A stretch of DNA of 19,841 nt from an uncultured Lachnospiraceae bacterium (GTDB lineage Bacteria > Bacillota > Clostridia > Lachnospirales > Lachnospiraceae). The notes under the pieces are model-generated. The model saw only the letters and a list, made by a program, of their open reading frames with translations. It searched no databases and was not told where the DNA came from. Below, piece after piece: positions 7,320-15,796 of this stretch. The stretch is taken from assembly GCA_910579425.1 (NCBI GenBank), contig CAJTVL010000017.1:45699-65539 (forward strand), read 5' to 3'. Each line of letters begins with the position of its first letter. Position 1 is the stretch's first letter. A program made the translations under genes and the position numbers.

Positions 7320-9480
7320 ATGGGAGATATGCTGAAAACCCTTACCCGGCGCAGCTTTGCCGCGAATCGGCTGCGCAGCCTGATTACGGCGCTGGCCATC
7401 GCACTGGTGGCAATGCTCTTTACTTCTGTCACCACGATTGCCATGGGCAGCGCAGAATCCGTGAAGAGGATTATGCAGATACAGAAAATGAGCATATCAG
7501 ACGGTGACTTCCGATATATGGACAAAGAGCAGTTTGAGGCTATGCGCCAGTCTGATTTGATCGAAAAAGCAGGTCTGAGAATGCCGGTTGGTTATCTGAC
7601 CAATACCCTGCGGCACAATGTGGAATTTAATGTGCAGGATGAGATTCAATCGGAGCTCACCTTTTGTATGCCCACCGGCGGCCGGGTTCCGAAAAAGGCG
7701 GATGAGATCGTCGTCTCGGATAAAGCGCTGCAGGAGCTGGGAGCAGAGCCGGGAGACAGTCCAAAGATCTCCATTACGTTTACTGCCCATGGAAAGGAAT
7801 ATACCATTCCCATGAAAGTCTGCGGCTGGTATGAGGCAATCAATGAGCAGACCAGTGTGGCATGGGCCTGCACGGCGTTTCGGGATGCACACCCGGAAAT
7901 CTTCCGGTATACCTTTCGGGAGGACGGCGAGATGGCCGGCACCTACTGGTCTGATATTATTGCCGCGGGCAGGGAGAATCTGAGAGAAAATATGTATGAG
8001 CTGGCCCGCAGCCTGGGCGGAGATCCGCAGAACATAGAGGCTCCAAACAGTCTGCCGGCGGTGGTGAACCAGCAGACCAATCCGGAGCTGAAGCTCTCGG
8101 AGCTGGGGATGGGAGCCCTGGTGGTTGTGCTTTTTGTTTTTTGCGGGTATCTGCTTATCTTTAATATCTTTGACATAGCAGTGATGCAGGAAATCCGCCG
8201 CTACGGGCTTTACCGTACCATCGGCATGAGCAGGAGGCAGGTAAAGAGTCTGATTAACGGCCAGGCTCTGCGTCTTTACTGTGCCGGAACCCCGGCTTTC
8301 ACGTCTGGCCTGGTTTAACCTAGGCCGCAGTAAACGGCGCAGCGTATTTATTGTGCTGTCGCTTGCGCTGTGCATAGCTCTGCTCAACTGTGCCGGCACA
8401 GCGGCAGCAGCTCCGGTTTACAAAAACACCATAGAGGATGAAAATGTCACCTATGATTATGGGCACCTTTTGACCGGCCAGAGATATGTGATGGAGGAAG
8501 GCGGACTTACGGTTTTGATTGATGAGCAAACCAGGGCCCTTAGCCTGGGCAGCGACGGCCGTCCGATCTGCAATGTCTATGGTATGCAGGAGGAGGCCAT
8601 TGCCCGGATGGATTTAAGAGAGGGGGAGACAGACCCTCATATTCTCTATGAAAAAATGGAAAAGGGGCAGGGAGTACTGGCAGGTGTGGAGGCAGACCGG
8701 AAGGACATGTCCATCAAAGAGATATTCGATCAGGTGGATGTGGGCGAGGTGATTACGGTTTATAAGGATGGGGAGCCGGTGATGGAGCTGCCGGTGCTGG
8801 CCAAGGCTGCAATCAACGGGGACGATTCTGAGATCGGATTTACCAACAACGGGAGCCATGTGGTGGGCGGCCAGGCCCTGAATCTGTATCTGCCCTCTAA
8901 GGTGTACTGCGCCCTTTACGACGAGCCTGTGATTTACAAATATTCCTTCAATGCAAAGGAGGGCTATGAGGACAGTATCCGGGCATTTCTGAACGATTAC
9001 ATGGAAAATGCAGATCCCGGCATCAATTATCTCTCTGCCCGTTCGGCCCGGGAAAGCGCCCAGCAGATGCAGAGAATGATCCGCTTTGTGGGAGGAATTG
9101 TGGGGCTGATTCTGGGCATTGCCGGGATTCTCAACCTTATTAACACCATGGTCAATACGATCCTTACCCGGCGTCGTGAGTTTGCCGCTATGCAGAGTGT
9201 GGGAATGACCCGGAGGCAGTTGACAGGGATGATGGTGCTGGAAGGCCTTTATTATGCCATTGGCGCCGGTTTGACGGGGCTGGTTCTGGCAACGGTTTTG
9301 AATCTGACGCTGGTCAGGGGGATCCTTGGCGGCATGTGGTATTGCACCTTCCGGTTCACACTGGCTCCGGCGCTGGCGGTTTCGGTTATCCTGCTGATTC
9401 TTTCCGCAGTGATACCTGCCTTGACACTGAAATTTTTCCACAGGGGAAGCGTTGTGGAGCAGCTCCGGGTAACGGAATGA
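7320..9480 (+). pseudogene. FtsX-type ABC permease, internal deletion with frame change
   Basis: Two-part reading frame. The first part starts at ATG 7320 (AAAGGAGG eight bases upstream) and gives membrane helix 1 (about residues 18-45), an extracellular domain, and helix 2 ending in GLYRTIGMSRRQVKSLING, the usual FtsX cytosolic coupling loop. It then runs out of frame at about 8280-8295 and stops at 8318. The second part continues in the +1 frame from LSRLAWFNLGRSKRRS through another helix, a second extracellular domain, and three C-terminal helices with EFAAMQSVGMTRRQL, ending in VVEQLRVTE at 9480. Compared with eight-helix two-lobe relatives, the helices closing the first lobe and the link to the second lobe are missing, perhaps around 100 residues. 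This is therefore a deletion, not a simple one-base slip. The protein probably served peptide or lipid export or resistance, but is likely non-functional. Confidence 0.85.
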
Positions 9481-9506
9481 TGAGGGATAAGAAAAAGGAG
9501 AGGGCT

Positions 9507-9625
9507 ATGGAAAGCATTTTAAAGACAGAGGGATTGAAAAAATATTATGGAAGCGGGGATGCTCTGAGATCGCCCAGATGGCGGACCGGATGATACGGAT
9601 TGAAGACGGGCGGATTGTGGCATAA
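9507..9625 (+). pseudogene. Remnant of a second ABC transporter ATPase (both ends only)
   Basis: A good start (AAAAAGGAG, then ATG at 9507) encodes MESILKTEGLKKYYGSGD, a standard N-terminus for this ATPase family. The sequence then jumps, at about 9561-9566 and in another frame, to EIAQMADRMIRIEDGRIVA with a stop at 9623-9625, which is the standard C-terminus. Everything between, including Walker A, signature, Walker B and H-loop (roughly 200 residues), is gone. In the first frame the protein would end after 28 residues at 9593. It is recognisable only because both ends match the neighbouring ATPase at 6781-7176 (GLKKYFGAG and ELAQMADRVVRLRDGRLI). It lies 26 bases after the permease, so the ancestral order was ATPase, permease, ATPase. 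Confidence 0.85.
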
Positions 9626-9667
9626 GCCGCATCCGCCCGTCTTCATGGAGTAACGCCCTGAGGCGTT
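9602..9667 (+). terminator. Two consecutive hairpins ending the ABC module
   Basis: Hairpin 1 pairs GAAGACGGGCGGAT (9602-9615) perfectly with ATCCGCCCGTCTTC (9631-9644), and the pairing extends inward, with one bulge, to an ATAA loop. Its left arm is the last coding part and stop region of the ATPase remnant. Hairpin 2 pairs AACGCC (9652-9657) with GGCGTT (9662-9667) around a CTGA loop and is followed by the T-rich TGTTTCTC. Together they probably stop plus-strand transcription before the convergent chemoreceptor gene. Only the second has a T-rich tail, and it is a weak one. Confidence 0.6.
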
Positions 9668-9688
9668 TGTTTCTCAATTAATTGGGAA

Positions 9689-11662
9689 TTATTCCGAAGC
9701 AAGGGTAAACTGATTTACCAGCTCCTTCAGTCCTGTGGATTCGATGGATAGCTGCTCACTGGCCGCTGCACCCTCCTGGGCCGTTGTGCTGTTGCTCTGG
9801 ACTACCACTGAGATCTGATTAATCCCCTCGGAGACCTGCCAGACAGCCTCGGACTGTTCACTGGCGACCATAGCTATATCGTCGATGGAGTTTACCACGG
9901 ACTGTATACTGCCCACCACATTTACCAGGATTTCGGCCGTGTGGTTTGCTATTTCTGAGCCCACCTGCACGGCGCCCGCAGAATGCTCGATGAGGGCGGA
10001 GGTGTCTTTCGCAGCGGCAGCGGACTTGCTGGCCAGATCACGCACCTCCTGGGCTACAACGGCAAATCCCTTGCCCGCGCTGCCTGCCCTGGCGGCCTCC
10101 ACGGCGGCGTTTAAGGCCAGGATATTGGTCTGGAAAGCAATATCGTCTATGGTTTTGAGGATCTTTCCGATTTCATTGGAGCTGGTCTGGATCTGCTCCA
10201 TGGCTTCCATGAGCTTTTGCATCTGCTGGTTACACTGGGCGACTTCTTCACCGGAATGGTGGGTTTGATCTCTGACCTCGATTGCATTTTCGGCTGTATT
10301 TTGGGCCTCTTTGGAAATCTCCGTGATCTGGGAGGCAAGCTGCTCTACAGCGCTGGCCTGTTCAATGGTTCCCTGGCTTAAGGTCTGGGCGCTTGAGGAG
10401 AGCATGGAGCTTGCGGAGGAAACCTGTTCTGCGGAATGGTTTACCTGCCCCATGATGGCGTTGAGCTGTACCTTCATGTGGCGCACACAGACAAGAATAT
10501 CCTGAAAGCTGCCCACATAAACCTCCTCATGCTGGGTATCAATATCCAGATTCTGGTTTGCCAGGCTGGTGAGCAGGTAGTCGATGTCATTGATGATGGT
10601 GCGCAGTCCTTCTACCAGTGAAGCAGTGGACTTCACAAGCATGGCAGTTTCATCCCGGCCTTTCACCTTGGGCATGGGGGCATCCAGATCCCCTTCTACC
10701 AGAAGCTTCATCCGGTTGGCGCATGCCTTCATGGGCTTGCTGATACTGCCGGCCAGGACAAGGGCCACGATAACGGAAATCAGTGTGGAGACGATAATCA
10801 CCCCTATGTTAATAGCGATTCCGATATAGGTGCTTGTGAGATAATTAAGCTGAGGCGCGCTTACCGCAATGCTCCAGCCGTCGGTGTCCTTTACAGGTGC
10901 ATAGGCCAGGAACATGCCGCCCTCAGGGGTTTCATAGCTTCCGAAGCCGTTTTGGCCCTGGCGCATGGCCTCGTGGATTTTGGCCAGCTCCTTTAGGGAG
11001 GGGTCATTTTGGGCCTGGGCCTCAATATTCTGAACCGTAATGGTTTCAAGCGTTATATCGGCAATGGTATCGCCCGCTTTGTTGATCATATAGGCTCTGC
11101 TGTTTTCTCCGATCTGGATGGAGGATACGATGTCGTTTAGGAAGGTTTCGTGGGGAACATAGTATACAACCCCTACAATATCGGAACCGTAAATTCCCTC
11201 TGCATAGAGCGGCGCGGCCACCATGATGGACAAATTGCCGGTGACTTTGCTGATCAGAGGCTCCGACACATAGACATTGCCCTGCATGGCCTGCTGTACA
11301 TACTCGCGGTCAGAATAGTCTTTGCCGTCAAAGATACTGATGCCGTCTGCACCGATGATATTTCCCCGCTGAAAATTATGCATGGCGGAGCGCTCGTCAA
11401 TGATGGATTTCTTAACATCGACGGATACATTGGGATCCGTAAGCTGTGGAATACAGCCTGTATCCGCCGCGACATTTTTGTAAGCCATCAGTTCCTGTTC
11501 CACGCGTTCCGCAGCCAGAACGGCGGTTTCGCTCATCATGTAGTCCACGGTAGCTATGGTACTTTTGTAATTTGGAATAATACTGGAGAGACCCACGGCA
11601 ATCAGCGCCGTCAAAACGGTCAGAATGAGACATACAGTTATTTTTGCACGAATGCTTTTCAT
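9689..11662 (-). CDS. Methyl-accepting chemotaxis protein with dCache-type sensor
   Basis: 657 residues. Order: short cytosolic N-terminus, membrane helix 1 (about residues 8-30), a periplasmic-side double-Cache-like sensor domain (about 35-275) containing DYSDREYVQQAM and DTDGWSIAVSAP, membrane helix 2 (about 280-310), HAMP (starting SKPMKACANRMKLL), then a long methyl-accepting coiled coil. The signalling tip DDIAFQTNILALNAAVEAAR is well preserved and binds CheA/CheW in this family. No C-terminal CheR-docking pentapeptide is visible. It should relay a small-molecule signal to the flagellar motor; the ligand cannot be told. No other chemotaxis or flagellar gene is in the window, so it is a stand-alone receptor gene. 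ATG 11662 follows a G-rich ribosome site (GGGGGTAAG). It has its own promoter at 11726-11754. Confidence 0.95.
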   Translation of the reverse strand: MKSIRAKITVCLILTVLTALIAVGLSSIIPNYKSTIATVDYMMSETAVLAAERVEQELMAYKNVAADTGCIPQLTDPNVSVDVKKSIIDERSAMHNFQRGNIIGADGISIFDGKDYSDREYVQQAMQGNVYVSEPLISKVTGNLSIMVAAPLYAEGIYGSDIVGVVYYVPHETFLNDIVSSIQIGENSRAYMINKAGDTIADITLETITVQNIEAQAQNDPSLKELAKIHEAMRQGQNGFGSYETPEGGMFLAYAPVKDTDGWSIAVSAPQLNYLTSTYIGIAINIGVIIVSTLISVIVALVLAGSISKPMKACANRMKLLVEGDLDAPMPKVKGRDETAMLVKSTASLVEGLRTIINDIDYLLTSLANQNLDIDTQHEEVYVGSFQDILVCVRHMKVQLNAIMGQVNHSAEQVSSASSMLSSSAQTLSQGTIEQASAVEQLASQITEISKEAQNTAENAIEVRDQTHHSGEEVAQCNQQMQKLMEAMEQIQTSSNEIGKILKTIDDIAFQTNILALNAAVEAARAGSAGKGFAVVAQEVRDLASKSAAAAKDTSALIEHSAGAVQVGSEIANHTAEILVNVVGSIQSVVNSIDDIAMVASEQSEAVWQVSEGINQISVVVQSNSTTAQEGAAASEQLSIESTGLKELVNQFTLASE

Positions 11663-11725
11663 CTTATCTTACCCCCTGATAGTTAGATATAGTAGATTGG
11701 CAGAAATACCCAGCCATCCATCAAT

Positions 11726-11754
11726 ATTTTATGAGTAAGATTTCTGATTGTCAA
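11726..11754 (-). promoter_or_regulatory. Sigma-70-type promoter of the chemoreceptor gene
   Basis: On the minus strand TTGACA (11749-11754) is followed after exactly 17 bases by TAAAAT (11726-11731). Transcription would start near 11719, giving a leader of about 57 bases before the ATG at 11662. This lies in the 197-base gap between the MATE gene and the chemoreceptor, which holds no other gene that I can support. No clear terminator for the MATE gene is visible in the gap, so some read-through is possible. Confidence 0.75.
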
Positions 11755-11859
11755 TGGCACACCTGACCCAAGATTTTAATAAAAATAGTAGCAATTTATA
11801 CAGTAAAGAGGAGACAGACCTGCAAAGCTTTGAAAGGAAACGGTTTGGGAGAAGAAGCT

Positions 11860-13308
11860 TCAGGCGTGCTCCGGTTTTTGTTCCAGCGGATTCCAGACTC
11901 CCCGCAGGTAGCAGATCAAAAACAATACGAACAAAAGCAGGTTGTGGGCGATCATACAGGCCCAGGCCGAAATCAGATTAAGGCCCAGAAGCTGAGTACA
12001 CAAAAACGTACCCGCGATCCGCACCATCCACATGCCGATAATATTGTAGATAAAAGGAGTCTTTGTTCTGCCGACACCCATCATAAAGCCCTCGATAATA
12101 ATGGAAAAACCGTAAAAGGGCTCGGAAACCGCAACCATGCGCAGTACCGTCGAGCCCAGCCCAATGACGGTGTCGTTGGCTGAAAAGATTCCCATCAGAG
12201 CAGGCGCGCTCAAAAATAGACAGGCGCCGGAGAAAATCATCAGAAGGATTTCCAGGGGAATAAACATGGAGGCCAGGCTTTTCATCCGCCTGCAATCGTT
12301 GGCGCCGTAAGCGTTTCCCGCCAGGGTGGCGGCTGCCGTCTGCATCCCAAAGCCGGGAATATAAAAGGCGGATTCCACGGTATTGGCAATGGTGTGTGCG
12401 GCGGTGGAGTCCTCCCCCAGGGAATTGATCATGGCGGCAAAAGCCACATACCCAAGGGAGGTGCCGAATCGCTGGAGCATGTTGGGAAGGGCAACCCTCA
12501 TACAGGGACGCAGAATCTGCAGATCGGGAAGGAACCTTTCTCCCCGGGGAGAGATGCGGGGATGTCTCCACAGCACAAAGGTGATACAGATTCCGCCTGC
12601 GGTGAATGCGGAGGCGCTGGCGATGGCGGCTCCGATCACTCCAAGTCCTGCGCCCCAGAGTGTAAAATCCAGGGAAAGGAAGGAGATTTCCCGGACCGGA
12701 TAGATGAGGAGAAAATTCAGCACCACATTGATCAGGTTGACAAAAACACCTATTTTCATAGGCGATTTGGTATCCCCTGCCGAGCGCAGTACGGTGCCGA
12801 AAATGATGCTGGCAGCCCGGGGCAGCATGGGCAGATACAAAATCAGGAAATACTTGGAGGACATGGCCCGGATGGCCGGCTCCACCTGCATCCACACAGG
12901 CACCAGACCGCTTAAAGAGGTGGTGACTATGGTAAAGAAAATGCCCAGAATAACCGTGATTAAAACGGCCTGTGAGACAGCCCGCCTGGCGGATTTTTGC
13001 TGATTTGCCCCCTGGGCCTTTGCTATGTAGGAGAGAAATCCCACGCCCACCGCGGAAATGGTGCTGCCGATGAGCCAGTTGACCGTTGCAGTGGAGCCTA
13101 CTGCGGCCGTTGCCTGCGTTCCCAGGGTACCCACCATCGCCGTGTCGATATACTGGACAGCCGTCTGCATAAACTGCTCCAGCATGGTAGGCCATGCAAG
13201 AGCAAGGATGGTCATCAGCATGCTCTTGTCCGTCATTGAGCCAAAGGGCAGTCTGCGGTGCTCTCTGCCCATGGAAAGATCTGAGTTTGATAAAGGTGTA
13301 TGCTTCAT
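11860..13308 (-). CDS. MATE-family multidrug efflux transporter
   Basis: 482 residues with about twelve membrane helices in two homologous halves, the normal size and shape for MATE (NorM/DinF-type) transporters. The first helix region is MLMTILALAWPTMLEQFMQT, followed by QYIDTAMVGTLG, which matches the conserved 'P-x-x-x-x-x-x-x-x-x-x-x-D-x-x-x-v-G-x-l-G' opening of the family. The second half shows AFAAMINSLGEDSTAAHTIA and a helix with FIYNIIGMWMVRIAGTFL. It should export cationic drugs or metabolites in exchange for Na+ or H+; the substrate is unknown. The N-terminus is about 25 residues longer than the first helix needs, and the ribosome site before ATG 13308 is weak, so internal Met starts (residue 13 or 25) are possible. 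It diverges from the biotin operon. Confidence 0.93.
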   Translation of the reverse strand: MKHTPLSNSDLSMGREHRRLPFGSMTDKSMLMTILALAWPTMLEQFMQTAVQYIDTAMVGTLGTQATAAVGSTATVNWLIGSTISAVGVGFLSYIAKAQGANQQKSARRAVSQAVLITVILGIFFTIVTTSLSGLVPVWMQVEPAIRAMSSKYFLILYLPMLPRAASIIFGTVLRSAGDTKSPMKIGVFVNLINVVLNFLLIYPVREISFLSLDFTLWGAGLGVIGAAIASASAFTAGGICITFVLWRHPRISPRGERFLPDLQILRPCMRVALPNMLQRFGTSLGYVAFAAMINSLGEDSTAAHTIANTVESAFYIPGFGMQTAAATLAGNAYGANDCRRMKSLASMFIPLEILLMIFSGACLFLSAPALMGIFSANDTVIGLGSTVLRMVAVSEPFYGFSIIIEGFMMGVGRTKTPFIYNIIGMWMVRIAGTFLCTQLLGLNLISAWACMIAHNLLLFVLFLICYLRGVWNPLEQKPEHA

Positions 13309-13346
13309 AAAATGTTCTGTCCGCGCTTTCTTTTGAATTACTTCCT

Positions 13347-13375
13347 ATTATATCGTTATACCGATTTAACCGCAA
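13347..13375 (-). promoter_or_regulatory. Likely promoter of the MATE gene
   Basis: Minus strand TTGCGG (13370-13375), 17 bases, then a perfect TATAAT (13347-13352). The leader to ATG 13308 would be about 32 bases. It lies just left of the BirA operator, ten bases away, so the two divergent promoters sit close together but do not overlap. Confidence 0.6.
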
Positions 13376-13384
13376 GTATATTAA

Positions 13385-13415
13385 ATGTAAACTAAATTAT
13401 TTAAAAGGTTGACAT
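13385..13415 (+). promoter_or_regulatory. BirA-type biotin operator
   Basis: Inverted repeat ATGTAAACT (13385-13393), 13 bases, then GGTTGACAT (13407-13415). The arms match ATGTnAAC-y read inward from both sides. This fits the known BirA biotin-repressor site of Firmicutes (TTGTnAACC, 13-16 bases, GGTTnACAA), in an AT-rich setting directly before a biotin operon. The right arm contains the -35 box of the bio promoter, so bound BirA-biotinyl-AMP would block it. birA itself is not in the window. Confidence 0.8.
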
Positions 13416-13437
13416 TCGAGGGCTCATTTGGTAATTT
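13409..13437 (+). promoter_or_regulatory. bio operon promoter
   Basis: A perfect -35 TTGACA (13409-13414), 17 bases, then TAATTT (13432-13437) as -10. Transcription would begin near 13444 with a leader of about 40 bases to the bioY ATG. The -35 box is inside the right arm of the BirA operator. Confidence 0.72.
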
Positions 13438-13484
13438 AGAATACGGCGTATGATTACATGAGACCTGAGAAACGGAGGATAAAA

Positions 13485-14036
13485 ATGAAGCAGAAGAGTA
13501 AAATTCAAAAAATGGCTATGTGCAGCTTGTTTACGGCGTTGACGGCAGTGGGAGCCTTTATCAGGATACCGGTTCCGGTGGTTCCTTTTACCCTGCAGTT
13601 CCTTTTTACCATGCTGGCAGGCCTTTTTCTGGGCGGAAAGCTGGGGGCGGTCAGCGTGGGGCTCTATGCGGTTTTAGGGCTTGCGGGGCTTCCCGTCTTT
13701 GCGGAGGGAGGGGGATTCTGGTATATTCTCAAACCCAGCTTCGGTTATATTATTGGATTTATCCTGGGAAGCTATGTGACCGGCAAAATGACGGAAAAAT
13801 CGCAGGGCCTGACCTTTGGCAGAATCCTGGCAGCGAATTTTACAGGACTTGCTATTGTTTATGGAGTGGGTATGATATACTATTATGTAATCTGTAATTT
13901 TGTCATAAATACCCCCATCGGTGTGTGGCCCTTATTTTTGTACTGCTTTTTGCTGGCGGTTCCGGGGGACATTTGTCTGTGCTTTGTGGCGGCGGTTCTG
14001 GCAAAGCGCATCAAACCCGTGATCGGCAGAATGTAG
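13485..14036 (+). CDS. bioY: BioY, substrate-binding subunit of the biotin ECF transporter
   Basis: 183 residues, about six membrane helices, the normal size for BioY. The family signature is clear: TLQFLFTMLAGLFLGGKLG near the start, then GLPVFAEGGGFWYILKPSFG and YIIGFILG in the middle. BioY binds biotin with high affinity in the membrane and works with the shared ECF energising module (EcfA, EcfA', EcfT), which is not encoded here. The start is the ATG at 13485, six bases after GGAGG; a longer frame from 13458 has no ribosome site. It is first in the operon and directly under the BirA operator, so uptake and synthesis would be repressed together when biotin is plentiful. Confidence 0.95.
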   Translation: MKQKSKIQKMAMCSLFTALTAVGAFIRIPVPVVPFTLQFLFTMLAGLFLGGKLGAVSVGLYAVLGLAGLPVFAEGGGFWYILKPSFGYIIGFILGSYVTGKMTEKSQGLTFGRILAANFTGLAIVYGVGMIYYYVICNFVINTPIGVWPLFLYCFLLAVPGDICLCFVAAVLAKRIKPVIGRM

Positions 14037-14075
14037 AAGAGGAAGCCATAAGAAGGACGTTAAGGAGAGAAAAAT

Positions 14076-15050
14076 ATGAGCTTTGTGGATGAGATGAAGG
14101 ACAAGGTTTTAAGAGGAGAGCAGATAGATCGTCAGGAGGCTCTGCAGCTTTGGGCATCGCCCCTTTCCCGGCTTCGGGAGGCGGCGGATGAAATACGAAG
14201 AAGGATGTGCGGCGACGGATTTGATCTGTGTACGATTGTCAACGGAAAATGCGGAAGATGCTCAGAGGACTGCAAATATTGTGCCCAGAGCGCCCATTAT
14301 CAGACCGCCTGCGAGCAGACTTATCCCTTGCTGCCTGGGGAGAAATTGCTGGAGGGGGCAAAGCACAATGAACGGCAGGGGGTGCTGCGTTATTCCATAG
14401 TGACCTCAGGGAAGCGTCTTTCCGATCAGGAGATTGAGCAGGTGTGCGAAAGTATCAGGAGGATCAAAGAGGAAACCTCCATAGAGGTATGCGTTTCCTT
14501 CGGCCTGCTGGGGGAAGAGGAGTTTCGCAAAATCAGGGAGGCAGGCGCCTCGCGGGTACACTGCAATCTGGAATCCTCCGCAGGATATTTTCCGCAGATA
14601 TGTACCACTCATTCCTATGAGGAAAAAATTCAGACCCTGAAGGCCGCCAAAAGAGCGGGGCTGTCCATCTGTTCCGGCGGTATTCTGGGACTTGGGGAAA
14701 CCGTTGAGGATCGGATTGACATGGCGCTTACGGCCAGAGAGCTGGGCGTAAAGTCCTTTCCGGTGAATCTTTTAAATCCCATTCCCGGTACGCCCTACGA
14801 AAAAAGAAAGCCGCTGACCAATGAGGAGGCCTGCAGGTGTGTGGCCCTTTTCCGGTTTTTACTGCCAGACGCATCCATCCGCCTGGCAGGAGGAAGGGGG
14901 CTGGTCGGCGATAAGGGAAAGGCCTGCTTTCTGAGCGGAGCTAATGCGGCGATCTCAGGGGATATGCTGACCACCGCCGGTATTACGGTGGAGACGGATA
15001 TGGAGCTCTTACATACATTGGGATTCGAGGTGAAGCGCTGTAATGGCTAA
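14076..15050 (+). CDS. bioB: Biotin synthase
   Basis: 324 residues, the usual length. This radical-SAM enzyme inserts sulfur into dethiobiotin to make biotin. The radical-SAM cluster motif is CSEDCKYC with Cys62, Cys66 and Cys69, followed by AQSAHY as in other BioB proteins. Further landmarks are the VCVSFGLL strand, the VHCNLE(S)S segment carrying the conserved Cys and Asn, and SIRLAGGRG near the C-terminus, where the Arg is the unusual ligand of the [2Fe-2S] cluster that donates sulfur. ATG 14076 follows AAGGAGAG. The stop overlaps bioD by eight bases, suggesting translational coupling. All key residues that I can check are present. Confidence 0.96.
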   Translation: MSFVDEMKDKVLRGEQIDRQEALQLWASPLSRLREAADEIRRRMCGDGFDLCTIVNGKCGRCSEDCKYCAQSAHYQTACEQTYPLLPGEKLLEGAKHNERQGVLRYSIVTSGKRLSDQEIEQVCESIRRIKEETSIEVCVSFGLLGEEEFRKIREAGASRVHCNLESSAGYFPQICTTHSYEEKIQTLKAAKRAGLSICSGGILGLGETVEDRIDMALTARELGVKSFPVNLLNPIPGTPYEKRKPLTNEEACRCVALFRFLLPDASIRLAGGRGLVGDKGKACFLSGANAAISGDMLTTAGITVETDMELLHTLGFEVKRCNG

Positions 15051-15726
15051 GAAGATTTTTATTACGGGAACAGGGACAGACGTAGGGAAAACCTTCGTTA
15101 CAGGCCTGATTGTGAAAAAATTAAAAGAAAACGGCTTAAACGCCGCCTACTATAAGGCGGCGATGAGCGGTAACGAGCGCACGTCCCGCAAGGAGCTGGT
15201 CCCGGGGGATGCGCTTTATGTAAAGAAGCTCTCGGGGATCACCCAGCCCCTTGAGGAGATGTGCCCTTACGTCTATGAGAGAGCGGTATCCCCCCATCTT
15301 GCTTCCAGGACAGAGGGGAATCCGGTGGTCATGGAAGTGGTGAAAGCGGGATTCGAGGCAGTCTGCCGCAGGTATGATTTTGTCACCATGGAGGGAAGCG
15401 GCGGAATTTTGTGTCCGATCTGCTTTGATGAGAAGGAGATCTGGCTGGAGGATGTGATCAGGGAGCTGGGACTTTCCAGCCTGATTGTGGCGGACGCGGG
15501 GCTTGGAACCATCAACAGCGTGGTTCTCACCGCGGAGTATATGCGTCTGAAAAATCTTCCGGTAAAGGGGATTTTATTTAACCGTTTTCATCCCGGAAAT
15601 GAGATGGAGGAGGACAATCTGCGGATGTGCGAGTACAGGACGGGATTGCCTGTACTGGCCTGTGTAGAGGACGGCGCAGGGGGACTCAATATGGAGATCG
15701 AAAGTCTGATTTCGTCATATGACTAG
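15043..15726 (+). CDS. bioD: Dethiobiotin synthetase
   Basis: 227 residues, typical for BioD. It closes the ureido ring of 7,8-diaminopelargonate with CO2 and ATP to give dethiobiotin. The P-loop FITGTGTDVGKTFVTG is at the N-terminus, YKAAMSGN follows at the diamine-binding position, and MEGSGGILCPI is the conserved loop seen in BioD proteins (VEGAGG in many). The ATG at 15043 lies inside the end of bioB. GAGGTG about a dozen bases upstream may serve as ribosome site, but coupling to bioB translation is more likely. A 70-base gap separates it from bioA. Confidence 0.95.
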   Translation: MAKKIFITGTGTDVGKTFVTGLIVKKLKENGLNAAYYKAAMSGNERTSRKELVPGDALYVKKLSGITQPLEEMCPYVYERAVSPHLASRTEGNPVVMEVVKAGFEAVCRRYDFVTMEGSGGILCPICFDEKEIWLEDVIRELGLSSLIVADAGLGTINSVVLTAEYMRLKNLPVKGILFNRFHPGNEMEEDNLRMCEYRTGLPVLACVEDGAGGLNMEIESLISSYD

Positions 15727-15796
15727 AGAGGGTTTGTGTCCGCGCGGATCCGCAGGCCCGAATCATAATATAAGCCGTGCAGAAATGAGGTAAAAA

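Noticed and set aside
7497..8399. A 300-codon open frame antisense to the permease
   Set aside because: No ribosome site, low-complexity His/Arg/Leu composition, and the opposite strand has clear permease motifs.
11748..11981. A small plus-strand frame reaching into the MATE gene end
   Set aside because: No ribosome site, it lies mostly antisense to MATE, and the same bases hold the chemoreceptor promoter.
11978..13375. A 465-codon open frame on the minus strand overlapping the MATE gene
   Set aside because: It is a shadow frame: its product is rich in His, Arg, Gly and Pro without domain logic, while the other frame gives a textbook MATE protein.
15744..15753. Palindrome GCGGATCCGC in the bioD-bioA gap
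   Set aside because: Short, no T-tract, and no matching copy elsewhere; too little to call a terminator or operator.
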